A stretch of 64,000 nucleotides of DNA, taken from positions 1-64,000 of the forward strand of contig JASHQL010000050.1 of NCBI GenBank assembly GCA_030039155.1, in the 5' to 3' direction. This DNA comes from Streptosporangiaceae bacterium (GTDB lineage Bacteria; Actinomycetota; Actinomycetes; Streptosporangiales; Streptosporangiaceae). Below, one piece after another: positions 26,197 through 35,240 of the stretch (position 1 is its first letter; each line of letters opens with the position of its first letter). Below the pieces are notes generated by a model. That model worked only from the letters and a program-made list of their open reading frames with translations, searched no databases and had not been told where the DNA came from. The position numbers and the translations under genes were made by a program.

Positions 26197-27114
26197 TCAG
26201 TCGTCAGCGGTGGCGTCCACGTTCAGGTCGGTCTCGTCGGTCGGCTCGAGCGGCGAGAGCTCGTCGTCACTCAGGTCCGCGTACGGCGAGGTGCGCTCGC
26301 GGCGCCGGTCCCGGCTCCAGATCAGCAGCTCGGCTACCTCGCACAGCACCAGGCAAGGCACCGCGAGCAGCAGCATCGTGATCGGGTCGGGGCTCGGCGA
26401 CGCGATGCCGGCGAACACGAACACCACGAAGATCATCACTCGCCGCCAGCGCTTGAACCAGGAGTGGTGCAGCACGCCGGCCAGGTTCAGCATCACCAGC
26501 AGCAGCGGCAGCTCGAACGCCAGCCCGAAGCCGACCAGCATCCAGGTCATGTAGCTGAAGTAGGTGTCGATGTTCGGCAGGCTGATGATCCCGCTCGGCG
26601 TCAGCCCGAGCAGGTACTGCAGCCCGCGGCTCATCGCAAGGTAGGCAAGAGCCGCGCCGCCTACGAACAGCGGTGCCGCCACCCCCACGAACAGGTAGGT
26701 CCACCTGCGCTCGCGCGTGTACAGGCCGGGCGAGATGAACGCCCAGAGCTGGTACAGCCACACCGGCGAGGCGATGATCAGGCCGACGATGAAGGCAACC
26801 TCGATCCGCAGGTTGAACGGGTCGAGGATGTTGTTGTAGGTCAGCTCGTGACCGACTCCGTGGCAGCCGGTGTGGCCGCCGATCTCGGCCGCGCAGTACG
26901 GGTGCTGGATGAAGGTCCAGATCGGGTGGAACCAGATCAGCCCGACAATCATCGCGAGGATGATGGCCGCCGCCGCCTTGACCAGCCTCGAGCGAAGCTC
27001 GCGGATGTGGTCAACCAGCGGCATCCGGCCCTCGGGGTTGCGCTCCCGGTTCAGCCGGATCATCTTGTTCCCGAGCAGGCGCGCGCCTGACGCGGTGTCA
27101 GCGAGCTTGGACAT
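26197..27114 (-). CDS. tatC: Sec-independent protein translocase TatC
   Basis: 'NPEGRMPLVDHIRELRSRLVKAAAAIILAMIVGLIWF', 'GLYTRERRWTYLFVGVAAPLFVGG', 'FSYMTWMLVGFGLAFELPLLLVML'. Confidence 0.97.
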   Translation of the reverse strand: MSKLADTASGARLLGNKMIRLNRERNPEGRMPLVDHIRELRSRLVKAAAAIILAMIVGLIWFHPIWTFIQHPYCAAEIGGHTGCHGVGHELTYNNILDPFNLRIEVAFIVGLIIASPVWLYQLWAFISPGLYTRERRWTYLFVGVAAPLFVGGAALAYLAMSRGLQYLLGLTPSGIISLPNIDTYFSYMTWMLVGFGLAFELPLLLVMLNLAGVLHHSWFKRWRRVMIFVVFVFAGIASPSPDPITMLLLAVPCLVLCEVAELLIWSRDRRRERTSPYADLSDDELSPLEPTDETDLNVDATADD

Positions 27115-27138
27115 GGCCGCCCCTTAGAACGGCCCCGG

Positions 27139-27480
27139 TCAGGAAGGCTGCTGGGTGCTCTGCGCCTCGACGGCCGAGGCGCCGCTGGCCGCGCTGGCAG
27201 CAGCCTGCTGCTGCTGCAGGTCACGTACCTGCTGCTGCAGCTGCTCGATCTGCTGCGCGGAGGTTTGCTGCGCGGAGGCGGTCAGCTGGGGCGGCTGGGC
27301 GTCGGCAGCCGGCTGGTCCTCGTCTTCGGAGTGCAGGCCCTGCACCTCGGCCTTGAGGATCCGCATCGACCGGCCAAGCGACCTTGCCGCGTCCGGCATC
27401 TTCCGCGACCCGAACAGGATCAGCACGACAGCCGCAATGATCAGGATCTTCCAAGGGCTGTCAAACAGGTCATTCAACAT
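27139..27480 (-). CDS. tatA: Sec-independent protein translocase TatA with Gln-rich C-terminal tail
   Basis: 'SPWKILIIAAVVLILFGSRKMPDAARSLGRSMRILKAEVQ'. Confidence 0.95.
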   Translation of the reverse strand: MLNDLFDSPWKILIIAAVVLILFGSRKMPDAARSLGRSMRILKAEVQGLHSEDEDQPAADAQPPQLTASAQQTSAQQIEQLQQQVRDLQQQQAAASAASGASAVEAQSTQQPS

Positions 27481-27609
27481 CGATAGTCCCCATTCAAGGC
27501 CAGCAGGCTGAGGGTCGCTCTCGGCCCGAGTCTACACGCGTATATCCATCCAAGCCGGAACGGCTTTCGGTCTCCGGCGGGCTGGCAGCACGGCCAGCGC
27601 CGCCCCGGG

Positions 27610-28611
27610 TCAGGCGTACTGGGCCAGCGCCGCGGCCGCGTCCTCGGCGACCTGTTCTGCCAGCTCAGCTGGGGCCACGATGTGGCCGTCCTCGCCAAGC
27701 CGCAGCGCCAGCCGCCTCACCCACTGGGTGTCTGGCGTGCGCAGCACCACCCGGAGCCTGCCATCGCCCAGGTCGACAACCTGCTCACACGGATAATACT
27801 CGGACACCCACCTGCCCGCCGAGGCAAGTTCGAGCACGATTTCGATATCATCGGCTGACGGGCGGAAGAGCCCCTTGCCGCTATCGACATCCACCCAGTC
27901 AGCCTCGGCAGGCGCCTCGGCAGGCACGTCCAGGACCTGGTAGGCGAGGATGCGGTCAAGCCGGAACACCCGGACGCCCTCTGCCCGGCGGCACCAGCCC
28001 TCCAGGTACGGGCGGTTGTCCACGACCAGCAGCCGCTTCGGGTCTACGTCCCGCTCGGTGGCCTCGTCCCGGCCATGCACGTAATATGACAAATGCACTC
28101 GCCGGTTGCGGTCAATGGCGTCGCGGAGCGCGGCCATCGTGGCCCTTGCCGCGATATGGTCCATCTCCACCGCTACCTGGCTGCTCGGCCCGGCCGCCGT
28201 GCCGGCCGCGGCTTCCAGCTTGGCGATCGTCCGGCTCAGCGCGGACGACTCGCCGTAGCCAGGCAGGTCCGCGAGCATGCGCAGCGCCACCAGCAGCGCG
28301 CTGGCCTCGTCGACGCCGAGCCGGAGCGGCCGGTCCATCGCCTCCGCCTCGCTGACCACGATCTCGCCGCCCTCGTAGGACAGGTCGATCGGGCAGTAGG
28401 GATCGGGCGAGCGCAGCTCGACGCACCACAGCATGTTCAGGTCGTCGACCAGTTCCCGCTCGCTGACGCCGAACGCCTCTGCGGTCTCGGCCAGGCCGAC
28501 CACCTTGCGGTTCATCACGTACGGGACCAGCGCGAGCAGCCGCTGCAGCCGGTCGGTCGCGGTCGGCGGCCGGCCCGCCTGGCCGGCCCGCGGCGGGACC
28601 TCGGTGCTCAC
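27610..28611 (-). CDS. pafC: WYL-domain regulator PafC
   Basis: 'TDRLQRLLALVPYVMNRKVVGLAETAEAFGVSERELVDDLNMLW', WYL region 'LSYYVHGRDEATERDVDPKRLLVVDNRPYLEGWCRRAEGVRVFRLDRI'; GTGA overlap with pafB. Confidence 0.93.
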   Translation of the reverse strand: MSTEVPPRAGQAGRPPTATDRLQRLLALVPYVMNRKVVGLAETAEAFGVSERELVDDLNMLWCVELRSPDPYCPIDLSYEGGEIVVSEAEAMDRPLRLGVDEASALLVALRMLADLPGYGESSALSRTIAKLEAAAGTAAGPSSQVAVEMDHIAARATMAALRDAIDRNRRVHLSYYVHGRDEATERDVDPKRLLVVDNRPYLEGWCRRAEGVRVFRLDRILAYQVLDVPAEAPAEADWVDVDSGKGLFRPSADDIEIVLELASAGRWVSEYYPCEQVVDLGDGRLRVVLRTPDTQWVRRLALRLGEDGHIVAPAELAEQVAEDAAAALAQYA

Positions 28612-29570
28612 GCCAGCGCGCCCTTCAGCCGTCCGATGACCGCCTCCCGCAGGTCGGCAGGCTCGAGCACGACCACGTCCGCGCCGAACGACGCCAGGTG
28701 CTCGGCCCACCAGTCGCTGTCGGAGGCGTACTCGACCTCGAGGATGTCCCAGCCCGGCTCGTCCGCCGGCTGCTCGCTGAGCTGATGCCGCCGCAGCCCG
28801 AAGCCGGCATCCTGCCTGACCCGCAGCACGCAGGTCCCGCGCGCGGGCGACTGGATGTCCCAGTCATGCACGGCGGCCCTGACGTCGGTGCCGTCAGGCA
28901 CCGTCACCGAGCCGGCCTTGCCGGTGAAGCTGACAGCACCATGAATCCTGCTGAGCCGGAAGACGCGCTCGGCACCCCGGTCCCGGTCGTAGCCGACCAC
29001 GTACCAGCGGCCGCGCCTGCTCACCACCCCCCATGGCTCGAGCTGGCGCTGCTGGGCGGCGCTGCGGCCCGCTGCGACATAGCTGAAGGAGACCGGCCGC
29101 TTGTCCTTGACCGCTTCCCACAGCGGCCCGAAGGCAGCCTCGCCGGTCTGCAGCCGCGGCTCGATGCCAGGCTGGGTGGTGTCCTCGGCGTCGATCCCGG
29201 CGGCCCTGAGCTTGAGCAGCGCTCCCTCGGCGGCGCCGGACAGCTCGGCCTGCCGCCAGGCACGTGCCGCCAGGCCGACCATCACCGCCTCGTCCGGCTC
29301 GAGCCTGATCTCAGGCAGCTCATAGGCCTGCCGCGGGATCCGGTAGCCGGCCTCGTCATCGGTCGCCGAGTTCGTGCCGGTCTCCAGCGGGATGCCGAGC
29401 TCGCGCAGCTCGTCCTTGTCCCGCTCGAACATCCGCTTGAAAGCGTCGAACGAATCGGGATAGCCGGGCACCGCGGCCCTGATCTGGCTGGCGGTCAGGT
29501 ACCGCCTTGCCGACAGCAGGCAGACCACAAGGCTGAGCAGCCGCTCGGTCTTCCGCCTGGACATCGCCAT
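28608..29570 (-). CDS. pafB: WYL-domain regulator PafB
   Basis: 'RKTERLLSLVVCLLSARRYLTASQIRAAVPGYPDSFDAFKRMFERDKDELRELGIPLE', WYL 'QLEPWGVVSRRGRWYVVGYDRDRGAERVFRLSRI'. Confidence 0.95.
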   Translation of the reverse strand: MAMSRRKTERLLSLVVCLLSARRYLTASQIRAAVPGYPDSFDAFKRMFERDKDELRELGIPLETGTNSATDDEAGYRIPRQAYELPEIRLEPDEAVMVGLAARAWRQAELSGAAEGALLKLRAAGIDAEDTTQPGIEPRLQTGEAAFGPLWEAVKDKRPVSFSYVAAGRSAAQQRQLEPWGVVSRRGRWYVVGYDRDRGAERVFRLSRIHGAVSFTGKAGSVTVPDGTDVRAAVHDWDIQSPARGTCVLRVRQDAGFGLRRHQLSEQPADEPGWDILEVEYASDSDWWAEHLASFGADVVVLEPADLREAVIGRLKGALA

Positions 29571-29601
29571 CCCTTTCCGGCACCGACGCTACCCTGCCTG
29601 A

Positions 29602-30669
29602 GTGATCAGGTGGCGCAGTGGCGTAGTTTCCGGCAGGGTCGGCGGCTGGGCCGGCGCGGTCGAGCTCGAGGTGCTCGTCGAAGGCGCGAAACTGAGCGCG
29701 CTGGCCTACCCGGCGCTGACCGGCGAGCCGGTGCCAGGCGACCGGGTGCTGCTGAACACCGGAGCGCTCGAGCTGGGCCTCGGCACCGGCGGGTACGCGC
29801 TCGTGGTCGCGATTCCTGACCGGCTGCCAGCGGGCACCGAGGCCGAAGGGCACCTGGTCAAGGCCAGGTACACGCCGCTGCAGGCGCTGGTGCGCGGCGC
29901 GGATGAGCAGGACTCGCCGCAGCATGAGCTGCTGCGCGACGCCGACGACCTGGACGGCATGCCGGTGGTCGTCGCCGACCTGCACTCGGCGCTGCCCGCA
30001 GTGCTCGCCGGCTACCTGGCCGACCGGCCGGCCGCGAGCGTGGCGTACGTCATGCTGGACGGCGGGGCGCTGCCCGCCTGGTTCTCCAGGACCGCCGCCC
30101 GGCTGCGTGACATCGGCTGGCTGGCCGGCACGGTGACGACCGGGCAGTCCTTCGGCGGCGACCTGGAGACGGTGACGCTGCACAGCGGGCTGCTCGCGGC
30201 CAGGCAGGTGCTGCAGGCGGACCTGGCCATCGTCGCCCAGGGTCCTGGCAATCTCGGCACCGGCACCCGCTGGGGATTCTCCGGCGTCGCCTGCGGCGAG
30301 GCGGTGAACGCCGCCGCCGTGCTCGGCGGCAGGCCGGTCGCGTCGCTGCGGATCAGCCAGGCCGACCCGCGGCCCAGGCACCAGGGCATCTCGCATCACA
30401 GCCTGACCGCCTACGGGCGGGTGGCGCTGGCCAGCGCCGACGTGGTGGTGCCCGAGCTGCCCGGTGAGTTCGGCGCGCAGCTGATCGCCGCCGCCGCCGT
30501 GCTGGCCAGCAGGCACAATCTGGTGCTTGTCGACGTTTCCGGGCTGGCCGAGGCGCTGGCGCGCTGCCCGGTGCCGCTCAGCTCGATGGGCCGCGGCTTG
30601 GACGCCGACCCCGCGTACTTCCTCGCGGCCGCCGCGGCCGGCCGGCACGCGGCGGCCCTTCCCGGCTGA
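29602..30669 (+). CDS. DUF3866 family protein
   Basis: 'VRGADEQDSPQHELL', 'MVVVADLHSALPAVLAG'-like segment and 'SHHSLTAYGRVALASADVVVPELPGEF'; positioned divergently from pafB. Confidence 0.8.
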   Translation: MIRWRSGVVSGRVGGWAGAVELEVLVEGAKLSALAYPALTGEPVPGDRVLLNTGALELGLGTGGYALVVAIPDRLPAGTEAEGHLVKARYTPLQALVRGADEQDSPQHELLRDADDLDGMPVVVADLHSALPAVLAGYLADRPAASVAYVMLDGGALPAWFSRTAARLRDIGWLAGTVTTGQSFGGDLETVTLHSGLLAARQVLQADLAIVAQGPGNLGTGTRWGFSGVACGEAVNAAAVLGGRPVASLRISQADPRPRHQGISHHSLTAYGRVALASADVVVPELPGEFGAQLIAAAAVLASRHNLVLVDVSGLAEALARCPVPLSSMGRGLDADPAYFLAAAAAGRHAAALPG

Positions 30670-30742
30670 CCGCCGGGCCCAGGGCGGTACCGCACTGGCG
30701 GACGTCCCTCCCCTGGACCCCCCGGTCGCTAGGCTGCCGTTC

Positions 30743-31159
30743 ATGCGAGCATCGGCGATCGTACGGCAGCTGCCAGCCAGGCTGGCGGCGGGAGCGTTCA
30801 TCGTGAACGCGGGGGTCGGGAAGTGGTCGGCGGACCAGGAGGCAGCCAACCGGCTGCATGCCATGGCGGTCGGCACCTACCCGTTCCTGAGCAGCATCGA
30901 GCCCGAGGACTTCGTCAAGATGCTGGCGGCCGGCGAGATCGCCATCGGGTCATTGCTGCTGCTGCCGGTGGTGCCGGCCGCACTGGCCGGCGCGGCGCTG
31001 ACCGCGTTCTCCGGCGGCCTGCTCGGCCTGTACCTGCGCACGCCGGGCATGCGCAAGGAAGGCAGCCTCCGGCCAAGTCAGCAGGGCACCGCGCTGGCCA
31101 AGGACGTCTGGCTGCTCGGCATCGGCGTCGGCCTCATGCTCGACGCGGCGACAGACTGA
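30743..31159 (+). CDS. Small DoxX-like membrane protein
   Basis: Four hydrophobic helices, 'RLAAGAFIVNAGVGKW', 'LAAGEIAIGSLLLLPVVPAALAGAALTAFSGGLLGLYLRTPGMR'. Confidence 0.7.
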   Translation: MRASAIVRQLPARLAAGAFIVNAGVGKWSADQEAANRLHAMAVGTYPFLSSIEPEDFVKMLAAGEIAIGSLLLLPVVPAALAGAALTAFSGGLLGLYLRTPGMRKEGSLRPSQQGTALAKDVWLLGIGVGLMLDAATD

Positions 31160-31234
31160 CCGCGGTTCTGGCCAGCGGAAGTCCACGGCACCACGCCGGT
31201 GGTCGCCAGGGGGACGACCCCTGACCCGGCAAAG

Positions 31235-32191
31235 TCAGCCGGCCTGGCTCTGCGACACGCTGGCCAGCACGTCGATCACGAACACCAGCGTGTCGGTGCC
31301 CTTGATGCCGACGCTCGGCTGGCCCTTCTTGCCGTAGCCGTCGGCTGGCGGGATCGTCAGCATCACCCGGCTGCCGACAGGGACGCCGACCAGGCCCTTG
31401 TTCCAGCCGGTGATCACCTGCCCGCCGAGCTGGAAGGTATAGGGCGACCCGTCGGACACCGAACTGCGCGGCGGCCAGGTGGCGTTGAACACCTTGCCGT
31501 CGCGCCATACAGCGCCGACGTACTGGGCCAGCACGAGGTCACCGGTGGTCAGCTTGGGGCCGGTGCCCTTGACCAGCGTGGTCACGGTCAGCTGGCTCGG
31601 CGGCGAGGTCTTCGGCATGGTGATCTTCGGCTCGCTGCCCGTGGTCGCGCTGACCGTCGGCAGCTTGCCGCCGCCGTTGCTCACGTGCTTGCCGCTGGCC
31701 GACGCGTTCGGGGCGTAGGTCTGCTGCAGGTCGAGGATCCAGACGGTGGTGTCGTCCCCCTTCACGCCGAGCTCGGAATCGCCGTCCTTGCCCCAGGCCT
31801 CCTTGGGCGGCAGCACCGCCACCACCCGGCTGCCCATCCTGGCGTTCGTGAGCGCCTTCTTCAGCCCTGCCAGCCCGATGCCAGCAGGGATGATCTGGTC
31901 GGACGAAGCGAGCAGCTTGTGCGTGTTGCCACTCCACACATAGACGGTGACCTTGCCGACCGTGTTGTTCGCGTCCTCCCAGGTCGCGCCGGTGCCCTTG
32001 ATCGGCGTGCTGATGACGGTCTTGCCGTCGGGCGGCTCGGCCGGGATGGTCACCTTCGGCGTCTGGCCGAACCCGCCGGAGACCTTCACCAGCGAGCTTG
32101 AATTGCTCGACGACGGGCCCGAAGAACCGCAGCCAGCCAGCGCGGCTGCGGCAATGAGCGGGACGGTCAGGGCAGCGGCAAGGCGACGCAT
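31235..32191 (-). CDS. Tandem FKBP-type peptidyl-prolyl isomerase lipoprotein
   Basis: Lipobox 'LAGCGSS'; second domain 'VKGTGPKLTTGDLVLAQYVGAVWRDGKVFNATW...PYTFQLGGQVITGWNKGLVGVPVGSRVMLTIPPADGYG'; first domain is a divergent FKBP-like repeat. Confidence 0.92.
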   Translation of the reverse strand: MRRLAAALTVPLIAAAALAGCGSSGPSSSNSSSLVKVSGGFGQTPKVTIPAEPPDGKTVISTPIKGTGATWEDANNTVGKVTVYVWSGNTHKLLASSDQIIPAGIGLAGLKKALTNARMGSRVVAVLPPKEAWGKDGDSELGVKGDDTTVWILDLQQTYAPNASASGKHVSNGGGKLPTVSATTGSEPKITMPKTSPPSQLTVTTLVKGTGPKLTTGDLVLAQYVGAVWRDGKVFNATWPPRSSVSDGSPYTFQLGGQVITGWNKGLVGVPVGSRVMLTIPPADGYGKKGQPSVGIKGTDTLVFVIDVLASVSQSQAG

Positions 32192-32289
32192 CAGAGTCCT
32201 CGGTCTGTGGGAAACGGCTCCGCAAACAGGGCGGTGCAGAAGCAGCCAGCCTATCCGGTCCGGCTGACTGCGTGGTCAAGTCAGCCTGG

Positions 32290-34218
32290 TCATGGCAGCG
32301 AAGCCAGCAGGTTCTTATCCCAAACGAGCACTATGTACGATCCAAGATCGTAAATCCGGGCCGGCTGGCCGAACGTGTCAAGCGCGCTGTTCATCGACGG
32401 TGCCCGCCACCGGCCGAAGCTGCTGGGCGCGAGCACCACGAAATTCGCCTGGTGCTGCCGCGGGTTGTACCAGCTTGGCCTGGTTTCCCAGGTATCTGGG
32501 CGCAGCCTGCCATCGGCCCGCAGCAGCGACCTGAGCTGGACCTGGGGGCCCGCGGCGCCGTGGCTTGAGTCAACCGTGACCGAATTCGCCTGCCAGTAGC
32601 CGGCCAGCCCGTACCGCAGGCCGTGCCCGGCCAGCCACTGCGTGAGCTGCTGGTTCTGCGGTGCCGCAGGTGGCTGGGCGAGCACCAGGCCGGCCGCGTA
32701 GAGATAGCAGCCGAGCAGCAGGGCAACCGCGGGCACCAGCCGCGCCCTGGCGAGCCGGCCGGCCAGCATCCGGCCGGCCAGCGCCGCACCGAGCGGCAGC
32801 ACAGCGGCGAACTCCCTGGTGCTGTCCAGGTTCACCGCCACCCTGCCGAAGGCATAGCCGGCCAGGCTGACCAGGATGCCGACGGCCAGCAGTTGCACGG
32901 CGATGTCCAGGCTGGCCAGCCGCCGCAGCGCGGCGCACAGCGCCCAGCACACCAGCCCGATGCCGATCAGGTGCAGGATCGCCAGCGCAGCGGCCACGCC
33001 GAGGTTCTGGCCGAAGAAATTGGCGCCGAACAGCAGCAGCAGGCCGCGGGCCGCCAGGCTCAGGTTCAGCGAGAGCCGGCCGGTGCTGGCCAGGCTGTGG
33101 CCCACCGGCCAGACGGTGTAGCCGCCATGTGCGGTGATGACGGCCGCGGCAAGCCGCGCCAGCCCGACAGCCGCGCCTGCCGCGGCGGCGAGCGAGAACT
33201 CGTAGGCCGCCGCCCGGCGGCCGCCGCCATCCGCGGCCACCCGGTAGCCGCGGATGATGCCGACGGCGGCCAGCGGCCCGATGCCGGTGAGCAGCACGAT
33301 GTTGTCGGCGAGCAGCGCATCGGCAAGCAGCAGGCAGCCGATGCACGGCACGTACCAGCGCCGCGGCGCGCGGTCGAGCAGCAGCCAGACCAGCAGCACC
33401 GGCACGGCGCTGCCGACATGGTCAGGCGAGAGCAGCAGCACCTGCAGGCTCTCCTGCTGCGGTGCCAGCATGATCCCGGCCGCCAGGCAGGCACGCAGTG
33501 CCCCGGTTCCGCCGGTGGCCTTGCCCTTGGCGACCATCGCGGCCGCAAGCGTGAGCAGCGTGTAGGTCAGCGCTGCCGCCAGGTGCACCACATCCGCGCT
33601 CAGCCCGCGTACCGCCTCGATCAGCATGTACTCGGGCAGCTCGGTGGTATAGAACGACACGTCGGACAGCTGCCAGCCGCGCAGCAGCAGGTTGCCGTGC
33701 AGCATGCTCCAGGCCTGCAGCGCGTTGGACGCGCCGTCGGAGTCCACCGGCACGGTCCGCGACATGTGCAGGTACAAGCTGAACAGCGCAGCGCCAGCCA
33801 CCGTCCAGATCACCAAGGCGGCAATCGCGCCGCGGCTCGGCAGCCTGGCAAATCGCGGTCGCGGCAGCCTGATCGCCCGCAGCCGACCCAACGATTGGAG
33901 TTTTGGTAGTAACCCAGTACCACCAAAACTCCAATCGACGGAAAACCACAGCCACCGCAGCCACTGGCCGAGCAGGGCTACCGCGAGTATCAGCAGAAAC
34001 CGGGCACGGCGCGCAGATGTCCGCGTCCGTTGATCCCACTTCGGCGAGGGTTCAGGCGGTACCACCACGACGAGCTGTTCCTCGCCGCCGGTCTGACCGG
34101 AGCGAAGCCGGGCCGGCCGGACGATCCGCCCTGCTAACGGCCCGGTCTTCGGCACCGCCGGCCGGGACGGCACCCACCTGGGCTTGGCCTTGCTGCGCTG
34201 GCTCGGCGGCGCGGTCAT
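32290..34218 (-). CDS. Polytopic membrane protein (GT-C/dolichyl-phosphate-mannosyltransferase-like or hypothetical)
   Basis: Many TM helices after 'SRTVPVDSDGASNALQAWSMLHGNLLLRGWQLSDVSFYTTELPEYMLIEAV'; ATG overlaps the epimerase stop (ATGA)... upstream gene order on minus strand is GT2, epimerase, this ORF. Confidence 0.85.
   Translation of the reverse strand: MTAPPSQRSKAKPRWVPSRPAVPKTGPLAGRIVRPARLRSGQTGGEEQLVVVVPPEPSPKWDQRTRTSARRARFLLILAVALLGQWLRWLWFSVDWSFGGTGLLPKLQSLGRLRAIRLPRPRFARLPSRGAIAALVIWTVAGAALFSLYLHMSRTVPVDSDGASNALQAWSMLHGNLLLRGWQLSDVSFYTTELPEYMLIEAVRGLSADVVHLAAALTYTLLTLAAAMVAKGKATGGTGALRACLAAGIMLAPQQESLQVLLLSPDHVGSAVPVLLVWLLLDRAPRRWYVPCIGCLLLADALLADNIVLLTGIGPLAAVGIIRGYRVAADGGGRRAAAYEFSLAAAAGAAVGLARLAAAVITAHGGYTVWPVGHSLASTGRLSLNLSLAARGLLLLFGANFFGQNLGVAAALAILHLIGIGLVCWALCAALRRLASLDIAVQLLAVGILVSLAGYAFGRVAVNLDSTREFAAVLPLGAALAGRMLAGRLARARLVPAVALLLGCYLYAAGLVLAQPPAAPQNQQLTQWLAGHGLRYGLAGYWQANSVTVDSSHGAAGPQVQLRSLLRADGRLRPDTWETRPSWYNPRQHQANFVVLAPSSFGRWRAPSMNSALDTFGQPARIYDLGSYIVLVWDKNLLASLP
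33892..33937. repeat. AT-rich near-perfect inverted repeat (20-bp arms, one mismatch, 6-nt loop) inside the membrane-protein CDS
   Basis: CGATTGGAGTTTTGGTAGTA-acccag-TACCACCAAAACTCCAATCG. Confidence 0.85.
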
Positions 34219-35240
34219 AGCCAGCCTGCCTCGATCGCCTCGGCCACCCACGGGATGACCTCGTCGAGCATCTGGTCGAGGGTGGTGGCGGCCTCGAATC
34301 CGAGCAGCCGCCTGGCCTTGTCCGTGGCCGGCACCCGGCGCTGCACGTCGAGCTCGAACGGCGGGTCGTGGGCCACCCGCAGCGGCACATCGGGACCCTT
34401 GATCTTGGCCCAGATCAGCCTCGCCAGCTCGAGCACGGTCGTGCCCGCCTGGCTGGACAGGTTGAAGTCCTCGCCGAGCGCTGCCGGGTGCGACATCGCG
34501 GCGGCGATGCCGCGGGCCAGGTCGCCGGCGTAGGTGTAGTGCCGCAGCTGGCTGCCCGAGCCGAGGATCCGCACTGGGTCCTGTCCCTTCAGCACCTTGG
34601 CAACCAGGTCAGGCACCACGTGGCCGATGGCCAGCTTGATGTCACCAGAGCACACCTGCGAGTCCAGCAGCGACCGGCGTTCCCCCACGCCCACGCAGTT
34701 GAACGGGCGCACGATCGTGAACGGCAGCTGATGCTGTGCCCACGCGGCCCTGGCGAACCATTCGACTGCCAGCCTGGAGAACCCGTACGCGGAAGCCGGC
34801 GGCGGTATCGCCTGCTGCTGGCCTTCCCGCGACGGCCAGCTCGTCGCCTGCTCGAACACCATCGAGGAGGACAGGTAGGTGACCTTGCGCAGGCGGCCCT
34901 GCCGGTGCGCCTTGATCGCCGCGTCGCAGCTGCTCGCGGTGATCCGCGCGTTGGCTGCCAGCAGGTCATAGGGGTAGCCGTGGTAGTAGGCGATCCCGCC
35001 GACCATGGCCGCCGCGGCGATGAAGTGGTCGCAGTCGGCAAGCAGGTCGGCGAGCAGCGCGGTGTCGGTCGCATCGCCCTGCACGAACCGGTAGCCGGGG
35101 TGGCCGTCGTGCGGCGCCGACACCACGCCGTACTTGGAGAAGTTGTCGAGCCCGGTCACCGCGTAGCCGGCGCGCAGCAGCTCGGCGGTCAGGTACCCGC
35201 CGATGAAGCCGGCCGACCCGCTGATCAGCACGCGCTCCAT
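34215..35240 (-). CDS. NAD-dependent epimerase/dehydratase (extended SDR)
   Basis: 'VLISGSAGFIGGYLTAELLRAGYAVTGLDNFSKYG', 'TYLSSSMVFEQ', 'SAYGFSRLAVEWFARAAWAQHQLPFTIVRPFNCVGVGE'. Confidence 0.93.
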   Translation of the reverse strand: MERVLISGSAGFIGGYLTAELLRAGYAVTGLDNFSKYGVVSAPHDGHPGYRFVQGDATDTALLADLLADCDHFIAAAAMVGGIAYYHGYPYDLLAANARITASSCDAAIKAHRQGRLRKVTYLSSSMVFEQATSWPSREGQQQAIPPPASAYGFSRLAVEWFARAAWAQHQLPFTIVRPFNCVGVGERRSLLDSQVCSGDIKLAIGHVVPDLVAKVLKGQDPVRILGSGSQLRHYTYAGDLARGIAAAMSHPAALGEDFNLSSQAGTTVLELARLIWAKIKGPDVPLRVAHDPPFELDVQRRVPATDKARRLLGFEAATTLDQMLDEVIPWVAEAIEAGWL

